Assembly (NCBI GenBank): GCA_029202445.1
Contig: CP119321.1
Location: forward strand, 1,054,001 to 1,118,000
Origin: Candidatus Microbacterium phytovorans
GTDB taxonomy: Bacteria; Actinomycetota; Actinomycetes; Actinomycetales; Microbacteriaceae
DNA: 64,000 nt
Reading direction: 5' to 3'
The notes under the pieces are model-generated. The model had not been told where the DNA came from and did not search any database. It was given only the letters and a program-made list of their open reading frames with translations. The position numbers and the translations under genes are program-made. Shown here piece by piece: positions 47,717 to 55,949 of this stretch. Numbering within the stretch: position 1 is the stretch's first letter; every line of letters starts with the position of its first letter.

Positions 47717-49045
47717 ATGGAGCGCTACGACACGGTCGTCGTGGGCGCGGGGGTGGCCGGCCTGACAGCGGCGAGGCTCCTCGTCGCGGAGGGCCGAGAC
47801 GTTCTCGTCCTCGAGGCACGGGACCGCGTCGGGGGTCGCGTGTGGAGCGACCGCACGGGGTCGCAGGTCATCGACCGCGGCGCGTCGTGGATTCACGGGA
47901 TCACCGATAGCCCTGTGGCAGCGGCAGCGGATGCCTTCGGCATGCGCACGATGGAGTTCACGGTCGGCGGATACCAGCCCGACAGTCGCCCCATCGCGTA
48001 CTACGGTCCCGACGGGCGACGGCTGTCCGACGCGGCCGCACAGCAGCACATCGCCGACATCCACGCCGTCGACGAGACTCTCGTGCGGGTGATCGCCGAA
48101 TCGCCGGACGACGCCTCGTACCGCGACGTCACCGAGGCCGCGCTCGCACAGCAGCCGTGGGATGTCGAACGCCTCCAGCGCGTGCGGGAGTACCTCGAGC
48201 ACCGCAGCGAGGAGCAGTACGGCGCCTGGATCGAGGATCTCGCGGCCCACGGACTGGACGACGACGAGATCGACGGCGACGAGGTCGTCTTCCCCGACGG
48301 GTACGACCGTCTACCCGCCGCCCTCGCGGAAGGCCTTGACGTGCGGCTGCGCAGCGTCGTGACCCGCATCGCCTGGTCGGAGGTCGGCGTCACGGTGCGC
48401 GTCGGCGGTACCGACCTGTCGGCGGCAACCGCCGTGGTCACCGTCCCCGTGGGTGTCCTGCAGTCGGGCGCCCTGGAGATCGTCCCCCCGCTGCCCGACG
48501 AGGTCGCCCAGCCCCTCGGACGGCTGCGGATGAACGCGTTCGAGAAGGTCTTCCTCTCCTTCCCCGAGAAGTTCTGGGACGACGACGTGTACGCGATCCG
48601 CCAGCAGGGCGCCGAAAGTCGCGCCTGGCACTCGTGGTACGACCTGACAGCTCTCCACGGCATCCCGACCCTGCTCACGTTCGCGGCGGGGCCGACCGCG
48701 CGGGAGTTCCGCGACCGGAGCGATGCGGAGGTCGCGGCAGCAGTGATGGTGCAGCTGCGTCGGCTGTACGGCGAGCGTGCGGTGGAACCGGATGCCGTCG
48801 TCGTCACCGACTGGCAGGACGATCCGTTCAGTCACGGTTCCTACGCCTACATGACCGTCGGTTCGACCACCGCCGACCACGATGCCCTCGCGACGCCGGT
48901 GGGCGGCGTGCTGCATCTGGCCGGCGAGGCGACGTGGACCGACGACCCGGCAACGGTGACCGCGGCGATGATGTCGGGCCACCGTGCGGCCTCTCGCATC
49001 GCGGGTCGTGAGGTGCCGATCGAGGGGCTCTGGAGCTCACACTGA
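47717..49045 (+). CDS. FAD-dependent amine oxidase (monoamine/polyamine oxidase type)
   Basis: 442 residues with the FAD motif VVVGAGVAGLTAARLLVAEG, the GG-doublet motif DRVGGRVWSDRTG, WIHGITDSP, and a C-terminal FAD-binding HLAGEATWTDDPATVTAAMM. Family members oxidise monoamines, spermine/spermidine or amino acids to aldehydes with H2O2. ATG 47717 follows GCGGGAATC. Same strand and spacing as hisN and the lipoprotein; substrate not inferable. Confidence 0.9.
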   Translation: MERYDTVVVGAGVAGLTAARLLVAEGRDVLVLEARDRVGGRVWSDRTGSQVIDRGASWIHGITDSPVAAAADAFGMRTMEFTVGGYQPDSRPIAYYGPDGRRLSDAAAQQHIADIHAVDETLVRVIAESPDDASYRDVTEAALAQQPWDVERLQRVREYLEHRSEEQYGAWIEDLAAHGLDDDEIDGDEVVFPDGYDRLPAALAEGLDVRLRSVVTRIAWSEVGVTVRVGGTDLSAATAVVTVPVGVLQSGALEIVPPLPDEVAQPLGRLRMNAFEKVFLSFPEKFWDDDVYAIRQQGAESRAWHSWYDLTALHGIPTLLTFAAGPTAREFRDRSDAEVAAAVMVQLRRLYGERAVEPDAVVVTDWQDDPFSHGSYAYMTVGSTTADHDALATPVGGVLHLAGEATWTDDPATVTAAMMSGHRAASRIAGREVPIEGLWSSH

Positions 49046-49125
49046 GCACACTGCTCACATCCGGGCCCGCCACCTCGGCGTGTCACTCATATCGACACGG
49101 TAGGCGCATGCTCTAGCGAAAAGTC

Positions 49126-49144
49126 GCTAGTTAGGCTAACTTCC
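49126..49144. promoter_or_regulatory. Orphan DtxR/IdeR iron box
   Basis: Contains TTAGGCTAAC, an exact match to the core of the actinobacterial iron-box consensus (TTAGGTTAGGCTAACCTAA). No coding gene starts within 700 bp downstream on the plus strand or is divergently placed. A CTAGCGA-AAAG-TCGCTAG stem abuts it on the left. Confidence 0.6.
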
Positions 49145-49200
49145 TTTTCACGGGTACCAGTCCCCCACTCAGCGACACCCCCCAGTCGCGCGGACCCGCT

Positions 49201-49232
49201 CGAGCCCTCGCCGCCTTCTGCGCGAGGGCTCG
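49201..49232. terminator. Strong hairpin downstream of the orphan iron box
   Basis: Perfect 11-bp stem (CGAGCCCTCGC and complement) with a 10-nt loop, about 60 bp past the iron box. There is no U-tract, so terminator function is uncertain. Confidence 0.55.
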
Positions 49233-49296
49233 ATCCGTGTCGGGTGCCGAGCGGTGAACCACCTCCGCACGAGGCGGCGGGCACGCCGCAACGACA

Positions 49297-49335
49297 GAGG
49301 CCCGAGCACCGCGCGTGCGCGCGGCCTCGGGCCTC
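49297..49335 (-). terminator. tmRNA terminator
   Basis: Hairpin GAGGCCCGAG...CTCGGGCCTC about 20 bp after the tmRNA 3' end on the minus strand. Confidence 0.75.
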
Positions 49336-49354
49336 TTGTGGTGACAGTGAATCG

Positions 49355-49735
49355 TGGAGATGGGGGGAATCGAACCCCCGTCCATCGCTGAAAAGCGGCG
49401 TCTTCTCCGGGCGCAGTCTGTGAAGTTCGTTCTGCTCGGCCCCAACCCTTGGTCACAGACACCCGAGTTGACGAGCCCAGTCCGGGAAAAGTCCCACGCG
49501 ACGTCCGGACGCCGTCGCGCAGCAAGATCCCTTAGATGACGCCAGGGAACGTGACGGGATCAGTCACGCACTGACGGACTCGGGCTCGCTGCTCAGGCAG
49601 CGAGGGCGAAGTCGGACTGCTTCTTTTCGGCAGTTATTGTTTCGCAGAGATCGTTTACGAGATAACCCTGCATCCTCGGCCCGCTTCCCGCAGCAACGCA
49701 GGCGATGTCGAAACCGATCATCCCCGGAGCGCCGT
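49355..49735 (-). ncRNA. ssrA: tmRNA (transfer-messenger RNA)
   Basis: 381-nt minus-strand RNA that frees stalled ribosomes with SmpB and tags the peptide. The 5' end GGGGATGATCGGTTTCGACA pairs its GGGGATG with CATCTCC at the 3' end, and the T-arm reads GGGGGTTCGATTCCCCCC. The tag frame ends in QSDFALAA followed by TGA (stop at 49604-49606), the degradation tail typical of tmRNA. I could not fix the resume codon by eye. Confidence 0.95.
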
Positions 49736-49844
49736 GAGGCAGACCACTGTCACCCTGTGGAGTTGTCACCCGAGTGCGAGCACCCGAGCATTACAGCCTA
49801 CAACATCCCCTCATCCCCCACCATTCCCCCGTAGAGTCGGCGCC

Positions 49845-50510
49845 ATGAGCGAAGTGATCATCACCGTCCGCGGCGAGAACGAGAGCCGCGTCGCACCTGA
49901 ACGGGCCGTCGCCCACGTGTCCGTCGCAGCCGACGGACCGCACCGGGGCGCCGTCGTCGAACGTATTTCCGCCGTGGCCACGCCGGTGCGCGACGACCTC
50001 GCTCGACGCAAGGATGCCGGCTCGGTCGCGGACTGGTCGAGTCAGCGTGTCTCGGTGTGGTCGGATCGGCCCTGGAACAGCGACGGGAAGCAGCTCGACC
50101 TCGTGCACCACGCCTCGCTCGAGATCACGGCGACGTTCACCGACTTCACCGTGCTGTCGGACTGGCTCAACGACGTCGCCGCACGCGATGGACTCCAGGT
50201 AGGGGCGGTGGAGTGGCTGCTGTCCCCCGAGACGCGGGCGCGGGTGGAACGCGATGTGGCGACGGCAGCCGTGTCGGTTGCTGTCGAACGCGCCGGCGCC
50301 TACGCCGCGGCTCTGGGCCTGCGCACGGTCGCGCCCCTGGAGATCGCCGATCTCGGGCTCCTCACGGGCGCCGCCGAATCCGCTCCCACCCCGCGCATGT
50401 ACGCGAAGGCTGCGATGGCGATGGATGCCGCGGGCGCACCTGCCGTCGACTTCCAACCTGACGACATCGTCGTATCCGCCGCCGTCGAAGCGCGCTTCCG
50501 CGCGAGTTGA
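49845..50510 (+). CDS. SIMPL-domain (DUF541) protein
   Basis: 221 residues with the SIMPL/DUF541 layout (ITVRGENESRVAPERAVAHV at the start; VGAVEWLLSPETRARVERDV; C-terminal VVSAAVEARF). No signal peptide, so cytoplasmic, unlike many secreted members. TAGAGT ends 7 bases before ATG 49845, suggesting a leaderless mRNA. Role unknown; stress links are reported for the family. Confidence 0.82.
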   Translation: MSEVIITVRGENESRVAPERAVAHVSVAADGPHRGAVVERISAVATPVRDDLARRKDAGSVADWSSQRVSVWSDRPWNSDGKQLDLVHHASLEITATFTDFTVLSDWLNDVAARDGLQVGAVEWLLSPETRARVERDVATAAVSVAVERAGAYAAALGLRTVAPLEIADLGLLTGAAESAPTPRMYAKAAMAMDAAGAPAVDFQPDDIVVSAAVEARFRAS

Positions 50511-50513
50511 CGG

Positions 50514-50990
50514 TCAGTCGCCGAGGCGGTTCTTCGTGCGCATGGCCCGCTCGGCCTCGCGCTTGTCCTCGCGCTCGCGAATCGTCTGCCGCTTCTCGAA
50601 CTCGCGCTTGCCCTTCGCGACGGCGATCTCGACCTTCGCGCGACCGTCGCTGAAGTAGAGCTTCAACGGGACGAGCGTGTAGCCACCCGCGCTGATCGCG
50701 TGGGACAGCTTGACGATCTCGTCCTTGTGGAGCAGCAGCTTGCGCGTGCGCTTGGCGGAGTGATTCGTCCAGTGCCCCTGCGAATACTCCGGGATGTTCA
50801 CGGCATCCAGGTAGGCCTGTCCTCCGTCGATGTAGGCGTACCCGTCGCTGAGGTTCGCCCGCCCCTGCCGCAGCGATTTCACTTCGGTGCCGGTGAGCAC
50901 GAGGCCCGCCTCGTAGGTCTTCTCGATGGCGTACTCGTGGCGCGCGCGACGGTTGGTCGCGATGACCTTCTCCCCGCGTTCCCTGGGCAT
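50514..50990 (-). CDS. smpB: SsrA-binding protein
   Basis: 158 residues; binds tmRNA and delivers it to stalled ribosomes. Motifs: KVIATNRRARHEYAIEKTYE, GLVLTGTEVKSLRQGRANL, KRTRKLLLHKDEI, and the basic tail KGKREFEKRQTIREREDKRE. Lies downstream of ftsX on the same strand and near tmRNA. Confidence 0.97.
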   Translation of the reverse strand: MPRERGEKVIATNRRARHEYAIEKTYEAGLVLTGTEVKSLRQGRANLSDGYAYIDGGQAYLDAVNIPEYSQGHWTNHSAKRTRKLLLHKDEIVKLSHAISAGGYTLVPLKLYFSDGRAKVEIAVAKGKREFEKRQTIREREDKREAERAMRTKNRLGD

Positions 50991-51058
50991 GACGTTCTCC
51001 TCGTGATCGGATGCCGTCCGGTGTCCTCGAGAGGAAGACGGCAGCCGTCCAGACTATC

Positions 51059-51973
51059 TCACGCGCGCAGCCAGCGGCGGATCGCGAAACCTGCCGATGC
51101 GGCGGCGAGCACGAGGCCGATGACGATGAGCGACGGGATGACGACCGCGGCATCCCGCATCCCCACCCACGACGTGATGAAGTCGACGCGATCTCGGAGG
51201 TACCCGTTGATCCCGAACTGGATGCCGGCGACGATCGCCAGACTCGCCAGGACGGACCCGATGAGCGCCGCGAACATGCCCTCCAGGATGAAGGGAGTCT
51301 GGATGAAGCGGTTGGAGGCGCCGACGAGTCGCATGATGCCGAGCTCCCGTCGTCGCGCGTACGCGGAGAGGCGGATCGTGGTGGCGATCAGGAGAACGGC
51401 GGCGATCAGCATGAGGACAGCGATACCGATCGCGATGTAGGTGGCGACGGTGAGCGCGGAGAACAGCGGATCGAGGTATTGCATCTGGTTCTGGACGGCG
51501 TCGACGCCCGCCATGCTGCGGAACGCTTCCTCGATCACGTCGGCGCGCGTGGGGTCGACGAGGTTGATGCGGAAAGCCTCGTTCATCTGATCTTCGGTGA
51601 CGAACTCGGCGTAGTCCTCGCCGTAGAGGTCGAGCACCGCCTGATAGGCCTGTTCGCGCGACTCGAAGTCGTAGCTGCGCACGACCGTCTGCAACGCCGG
51701 GCTGTCGAGCTTCTCCTTGACGGCGAGGATCTGATCGTCGCTGGCTACGCCGTCGGTGCAGTTCGGGCCGGACGAGATCGAGCTGCAGAGGAACACGGCG
51801 ACCTGAGCACGCTCGACCCAGTAGCCCTGCATCTTGACGATCTGCATCTGCATGAGCATCGCCGCACCGACGAAGGTCAACGACACGAACGTCACGAGGA
51901 TGACCGAGATCACCATGGACGCATTGCGTCGCAGTCCCGTCAGCGCCTCGCCGAGGATCAGTCCGACTCTCAC
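51059..51973 (-). CDS. ftsX: Cell division protein FtsX
   Basis: 304-residue permease-like partner of FtsE that controls cell-wall hydrolases at the septum. Four transmembrane segments flank an extracellular domain (about 50-180) with two cysteines (CSSISSGPNC). GTG 51973 overlaps the ftsE stop by 4 bp. Start [20 protein letters not shown] is typical of actinobacterial FtsX. Confidence 0.96.
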   Translation of the reverse strand: MRVGLILGEALTGLRRNASMVISVILVTFVSLTFVGAAMLMQMQIVKMQGYWVERAQVAVFLCSSISSGPNCTDGVASDDQILAVKEKLDSPALQTVVRSYDFESREQAYQAVLDLYGEDYAEFVTEDQMNEAFRINLVDPTRADVIEEAFRSMAGVDAVQNQMQYLDPLFSALTVATYIAIGIAVLMLIAAVLLIATTIRLSAYARRRELGIMRLVGASNRFIQTPFILEGMFAALIGSVLASLAIVAGIQFGINGYLRDRVDFITSWVGMRDAAVVIPSLIVIGLVLAAASAGFAIRRWLRA

Positions 51974-52971
51974 GACGTGGGCCCCACTTCGTCATCAGGC
52001 TCGTCTGCGAGGCCGAGTCGGTCCGCCGCTCCGAGTCCTCCCCCGAGTCCGAGTTCGGAGAGGTCGACCTCGGGAGCGGCGATCTGAATGGGGCGCGTGG
52101 ACGGGTCGGGTTCCGCCGCAGCCGGCGTCGTCAACTCCGGAGCCGCCGGTCGTTCGGCGACGGGCTCGGGAGTCGGCGCCGGAGCGGGCTGCGCGGCGAT
52201 CTCGCGCTGCAGTTGTAGCACGGCGGTGAGAGCAGCGGTCGCGGCGGCGCCCTTCTCCTCCTGAGGTGCGAGGCTCGGAATCGACGACGTGTCGCCGTAA
52301 CCGCCGTGGCGGTCGTCGCGCACGAGCACGCCGCCGCGAAGCTCAATGACGCGGCGCTGCATCTCGTTCACGAAGCCTGCCTCGTGGGTGGCCATGACGA
52401 CGGTCGTGCCACCGGCGTTGATCCGCGCGAGCAGTTGCATGATGTCGACCGAGGTCGCCGGGTCGAGGTTTCCTGTCGGCTCGTCGGCCAGCAGGATCTG
52501 CGGCCGGTTGACGAGCGCCCGCGCGATGGCGACGCGCTGCTGCTCACCGCCGGAGAGCTCGTGCGGCAGCCGCTTGTCCTTGCCCTCGAGCCCGACGAGC
52601 GCGAGAACCTCGGGCACGGTCTGCTGGATGAACGCGCGCGACGATCCGATGACCTGGAGCGTGAAGGCGACGTTCTGGAACACGGTCTTGCCGGGGAGAA
52701 GCCGGAAGTCCTGGAAGACCGAGCCGATGTGCCGACGGAAGTACGGCACCTTGCGGGTGGACAGGGTGCGCAGATCGCGCCCGAGCACGACCACGCGACC
52801 GTCGCTCGGACTGTCCTCCCGCAGGATGAGCCGGAGACACGAGGACTTCCCCGAGCCGGACGCGCCCACGAGGAACACGAACTCGCCGCGCTGGACCTCG
52901 AAACCGACGTCGTTCAGCGCCGGCTTGTTCGTCCCGCGGTACTTCTTGGTGACGTGCTCGAACCGGATCAT
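51970..52971 (-). CDS. ftsE: Cell division ATP-binding protein FtsE with C-terminal extension
   Basis: 333 residues. ABC ATPase core to about 225: Walker [10 protein letters not shown] (36-44), signature [15 protein letters not shown] (139-153), Walker B ILLADEP (159-165), H-loop ATHEAGF. The last ~105 residues are a Pro/Ala/Glu-rich tail absent from typical ~225-residue FtsE but frequent in Microbacteriaceae. Couples to FtsX by overlap. Confidence 0.95.
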   Translation of the reverse strand: MIRFEHVTKKYRGTNKPALNDVGFEVQRGEFVFLVGASGSGKSSCLRLILREDSPSDGRVVVLGRDLRTLSTRKVPYFRRHIGSVFQDFRLLPGKTVFQNVAFTLQVIGSSRAFIQQTVPEVLALVGLEGKDKRLPHELSGGEQQRVAIARALVNRPQILLADEPTGNLDPATSVDIMQLLARINAGGTTVVMATHEAGFVNEMQRRVIELRGGVLVRDDRHGGYGDTSSIPSLAPQEEKGAAATAALTAVLQLQREIAAQPAPAPTPEPVAERPAAPELTTPAAAEPDPSTRPIQIAAPEVDLSELGLGGGLGAADRLGLADEPDDEVGPTS

Positions 52972-53042
52972 GACCCGTCGAGCCTAAGCGCGGCGGGTGA
53001 GGATGCCGGATACGACACCCCCACGCGCGCGGAACGCCCGGC

Positions 53043-53780
53043 TCAGGAACTCTCGAGCTGGCCTCGCACGATCGAATCGCCGGAGTGGGTGTGGTCGCCG
53101 TCGTCGGGTTCCTGCGAGATGTCCACGACACTGAATCGCGCCGTGTCGACATCGGCGGGGATGGTGAACGACCCGGTCGTGCCATCGAGGATGCCGAGAC
53201 TCACGAGATCGGACCCGTCGGGCGTGAGCAGCCACACTTCGCGGTGACCGGTGTCGGCGAGGTCCGCGTCGAGGTCGACGATGACGCGCTCCACTCCGTC
53301 CGATTCGCGCTCGAGCGTCGCACTGCCGCGTGCACCGGGATGATCGGGGAATGCGTCGAGGGTCGCCGTCGCGATGTCGATCGGTCGCGGAGTGATGAGC
53401 GTGACGACGAGCACGACCACGGCCGCCGTCGCCACGAGTCCCCCCGCCAACACCGCGAGACGACGGGACAGGCGTGCGCTCCGCGGCGCGCGGTGGGCGC
53501 CGTCGCGACCTTCGCTGCGATCGAGGCGGGTGTCGGTGTCGGTCGGGTCGGCGTCGGTCGGGTCGGCGGCGATCTCACGGGCCACCGCGTCCCACACGTG
53601 GGGGGCAGGAGCAGCCAGCCCGGCGCGGTGCGCACCGCGGGCGACCGTCACGGTCTGCTCGAGAGCGGCCAGTTCGTCGGCGCACGTCGCGCACTGCGAC
53701 AGGTGTGCAGCGGCGTCGGCGTTGAGAGCGAGGTCGCCGAGGGCGGCCATCGCCAGGTCGTCGGGGTCAATATGCGACAT
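53043..53780 (-). CDS. RskA-like zinc anti-sigma factor
   Basis: 245 residues. N-terminal HxxxCxxC motif (His26, Cys30, Cys33 in AAHLSQCATCADEL) typical of zinc-associated anti-sigma domains; a transmembrane helix at about 108-132 (LAVLAGGLVATAAVVVLVV); and an extracellular RskA domain (LERESDGVERVIVDL, REVWLLTPDGSDLVSLGILD). Its start lies inside the 3' end of the sigma gene (14-bp overlap), so stoichiometric production is expected. It should hold the sigma factor at the membrane. Confidence 0.93.
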   Translation of the reverse strand: MSHIDPDDLAMAALGDLALNADAAAHLSQCATCADELAALEQTVTVARGAHRAGLAAPAPHVWDAVAREIAADPTDADPTDTDTRLDRSEGRDGAHRAPRSARLSRRLAVLAGGLVATAAVVVLVVTLITPRPIDIATATLDAFPDHPGARGSATLERESDGVERVIVDLDADLADTGHREVWLLTPDGSDLVSLGILDGTTGSFTIPADVDTARFSVVDISQEPDDGDHTHSGDSIVRGQLESS

Positions 53781-54351
53781 GGGTGCCCTCCCATCTCTTC
53801 CGCAGTCTTTGGAGGCTTCTTCTCACGTGGCTCTTCACGGTTCCCAGCGGCATGTCCAGCCGCTCCGCGATCTGGGCGTGGGTGAGGTCATCATAGAAGG
53901 CGAGTCTCACGACCGCCTGGGCGTCGGGTTCGAGTTGCTCGATCTCGTGCGCCACCATGATGGCATCCGTCGGATCGGGAGCGGGATCGATCTCGGGATC
54001 GGCATGCGCCTTGAGCGCGTCGAGCACACGGTGATCGCGCGCCCGTCGACGGTGCGCGTCGGCGATCCGCCGGCGGGCGATCGCGACGAGCCACGTCGGG
54101 AGCGACGCCTTGGCGGGGTCGAAGGTACTGCGGGCGCGCCACGCGGACACGAACGTCCATTGGGTGACGTCCTCCGCTTCGGAGACGTCGCCCAGCGAAC
54201 GGAGCGCGATCGTGTAAACGAGACGCGACCACCGGTCGTACACCTGCTTCAGCACCCGCTCGTCCGCCGTCGCGAACACGAACCCGAGGTGCTGCTCCTC
54301 TGCGTCGTCGATGACGCTCTCCTCCCGGGTCTCTGTGTATACGAGGGTCAT
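53767..54351 (-). CDS. ECF sigma factor (SigK-like)
   Basis: 194 residues: region 2 (LKQVYDRWSRLVYTIALRSL, then EAEDVTQWTFVSAW) and region 4 (LAFYDDLTHAQIAERLDMPL, then KSHVRRSLQRLRKRW). ATG 54351 is preferred because GAGGGG precedes it at good spacing; GTG 54360, overlapping the sortase stop, is the alternative. Paired with the RskA-like anti-sigma downstream; resembles SigK/SigL modules of actinobacteria. Confidence 0.92.
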   Translation of the reverse strand: MTLVYTETREESVIDDAEEQHLGFVFATADERVLKQVYDRWSRLVYTIALRSLGDVSEAEDVTQWTFVSAWRARSTFDPAKASLPTWLVAIARRRIADAHRRRARDHRVLDALKAHADPEIDPAPDPTDAIMVAHEIEQLEPDAQAVVRLAFYDDLTHAQIAERLDMPLGTVKSHVRRSLQRLRKRWEGTHVAY

Positions 54352-54356
54352 CGGTC

Positions 54357-55010
54357 TCACCCCTCGGGGCGGGCGACCGCGACCACGTTGTCACTGTACG
54401 TCCTCGTGGCCTCATCGAACGAGCCGCCGCATGTGATGATCACGAGGGAGGACTCACCGGAGCGCGAGAAGAGGTCTTCGACGGGCAGTTCCGCTCGCGG
54501 GATGTAGCGGACCGACACGACGGTGAACTCTGTGGTCTCGCCGTCCTCATCGCGCACCTGTACCTTCGCGCCCTTATCGAGGTCGCGGAGCTGTGCCAGC
54601 GGACCGATACCGAGGACCCGCGAGTCCACGTGGGCGGCGATCACAGCCGAGCCCTCATCGGCGCCGGGGGTCGGTCCGTAGCGGTACCAGCCCGCAACGG
54701 CCGGGTCCTCAGGGATCTCCATGGACCCGTCGTCCTGCACTCCCACCGGCTTCACCCGGAGGTCCGCATCGATAGCCGGGATACGGAGCTCGACCGGCCG
54801 GGCCGACGCGTCGATGGGTGCGAGCGTCGCCTGCGCGACCGGCACGTCGACGGCGGGTGTCGGCCGCTCCGTCGCCACTGCCTGGGGGACGCCCGCTCCC
54901 CCGACCGCCTGCTCCCCCACCGTGGGGGCGGCGGGGGAGCAGGCGGTGAGCAGCGACACGGTCACGACGACGCCGGCAGCGATCGCCCCACTCGTGCCGC
55001 GGCGGTTCAT
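54357..55010 (-). CDS. Class F sortase
   Basis: 217 residues. N-terminal lipoprotein-like signal (VVVTVSLLTAC), linker, then the sortase domain with catalytic His127 (AAHVDS), Cys194 (VIITCGGSFDEATR) and Arg203. The TCGG context is typical of class F sortases, which attach proteins to the wall. ATG 55010 overlaps the DUF4397 stop by 4 bp. No LPXTG substrate is visible in the window. Confidence 0.92.
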   Translation of the reverse strand: MNRRGTSGAIAAGVVVTVSLLTACSPAAPTVGEQAVGGAGVPQAVATERPTPAVDVPVAQATLAPIDASARPVELRIPAIDADLRVKPVGVQDDGSMEIPEDPAVAGWYRYGPTPGADEGSAVIAAHVDSRVLGIGPLAQLRDLDKGAKVQVRDEDGETTEFTVVSVRYIPRAELPVEDLFSRSGESSLVIITCGGSFDEATRTYSDNVVAVARPEG

Positions 55011-55834
55011 CGGGAGCGGTTCACCGCGGTGCGGCGCACGGCGACGATGACGAGGGCGGCGAGCAGCAGGCCCGCACCACCGAGGACGACCGGCATCCAC
55101 ACGTCTCCGCGGTTCTCGGCGGCGAGGCCGGCCGAACCGGTGTTCACCCCGTCGGGGTTCGAGTGGAGACCCTCGATCGTCTGTGCGGCGATGGCGAGGT
55201 TGCCGTCCTCGGCGCTGCCCCACGCGTACACGATCGTCAGGGTGCCGTCGGCGATCTCCACGTCTGTGGGTCCGAGCACGGGGTCGGTGGTCCCGGCCAG
55301 GGCGACCGACGCCGACACGGTGCCGGCCGGCAGGTCGAGCGTCGCCTCGTCGGGGTTCACGAGACCCTCGATCACGGGGCTGTCACCGGCGAGCACGTCG
55401 ACGGCGGGAGCGGCCGCCACGTGACGGACCGTCAAGCGGCCTTCGCCGGCGGCGGTCTCGGAGGTGTCGTTCGTGAACAGCTTGGCCGTGGGCTCGCCGT
55501 CTTCGGTGAGGTGAGCGACCGCCGTGTAGGACATGCCGCCCTCGAGCGTCAGGGTTATCGGTCCGAGCACCGGGTCGGAGTCGTCGGCGGCGTCCGTCGC
55601 GGTGAGGGCCACGTCGTAGTCCCCCGCGGGCAGCTCCAGCGGTCCGGCGAGGTCGCCCGGCTGGAAGTCGTCGAGCGTGAGGTCACCGTTGACGTAGACA
55701 TCCACGGGGGTGTCGGGGATGCCGTGCAGCACCGACAGAGTGGCGTCGTCCGAAGTTGCCGCGGTAGCGGGAGCAGCGACGGTCACCGCCGCGAGCCCTG
55801 CGACGGCGAGGCCGACGAGAATCCTGGATCGCAT
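55007..55834 (-). CDS. Exported DUF4397 protein with C-terminal membrane anchor
   Basis: 275 residues: signal peptide (LVGLAVAGLAAVTVAAPATA), two DUF4397 repeats (LSVLHGIPDTPVDVYVNG; RLTVRHVAAAPAVDVLAGD), a C-terminal membrane helix at about 247-267 and a basic tail. The region before the helix (LAAENRGDVWMP) has no LPXTG motif but is the layout of a wall-sorting signal. ATG 55834 follows GAAGGAGAAGGAC. Likely the substrate or partner of the sortase it is coupled to. Confidence 0.88.
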   Translation of the reverse strand: MRSRILVGLAVAGLAAVTVAAPATAATSDDATLSVLHGIPDTPVDVYVNGDLTLDDFQPGDLAGPLELPAGDYDVALTATDAADDSDPVLGPITLTLEGGMSYTAVAHLTEDGEPTAKLFTNDTSETAAGEGRLTVRHVAAAPAVDVLAGDSPVIEGLVNPDEATLDLPAGTVSASVALAGTTDPVLGPTDVEIADGTLTIVYAWGSAEDGNLAIAAQTIEGLHSNPDGVNTGSAGLAAENRGDVWMPVVLGGAGLLLAALVIVAVRRTAVNRSR

Positions 55835-55878
55835 GTCCTTCTCCTTCCGTGCGACGCGCCGATCGCGTCGTCATGGAT

Positions 55879-55894
55879 GTATTCGTGCGAATAC
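55879..55894. promoter_or_regulatory. Perfect palindrome upstream of the sortase cassette
   Basis: GTATTCGTGCGAATAC, two 7-bp arms around TG, 45-60 bp before the DUF4397 start and alone between prfB and the cassette. A GCATCC on the minus strand just upstream resembles a SigK-type -35, hinting at autoregulation. Binding protein unknown. Confidence 0.5.
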
Positions 55895-55949
55895 TCGGAG
55901 CTGGATGCAGCGGATCGAAGAAAATCTTCAGCGCATCGAGGAGAAAGCG

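Larger units (their letters stand above)
49046..49354. other. Intergenic stretch with orphan iron box and hairpins
   Basis: 309 bp without a supportable gene between the amine oxidase and tmRNA. It holds a perfect 7-bp stem (49113-49130), an iron box, an 11-bp hairpin and the tmRNA terminator. ORFs here have no ribosome-binding site or codon bias. Confidence 0.7.

Noticed and set aside
49087-49284. 65-codon minus-strand ORF near the orphan iron box
   Set aside because: Low-complexity Gly/Ser sequence spanning two hairpins; no ribosome-binding site.
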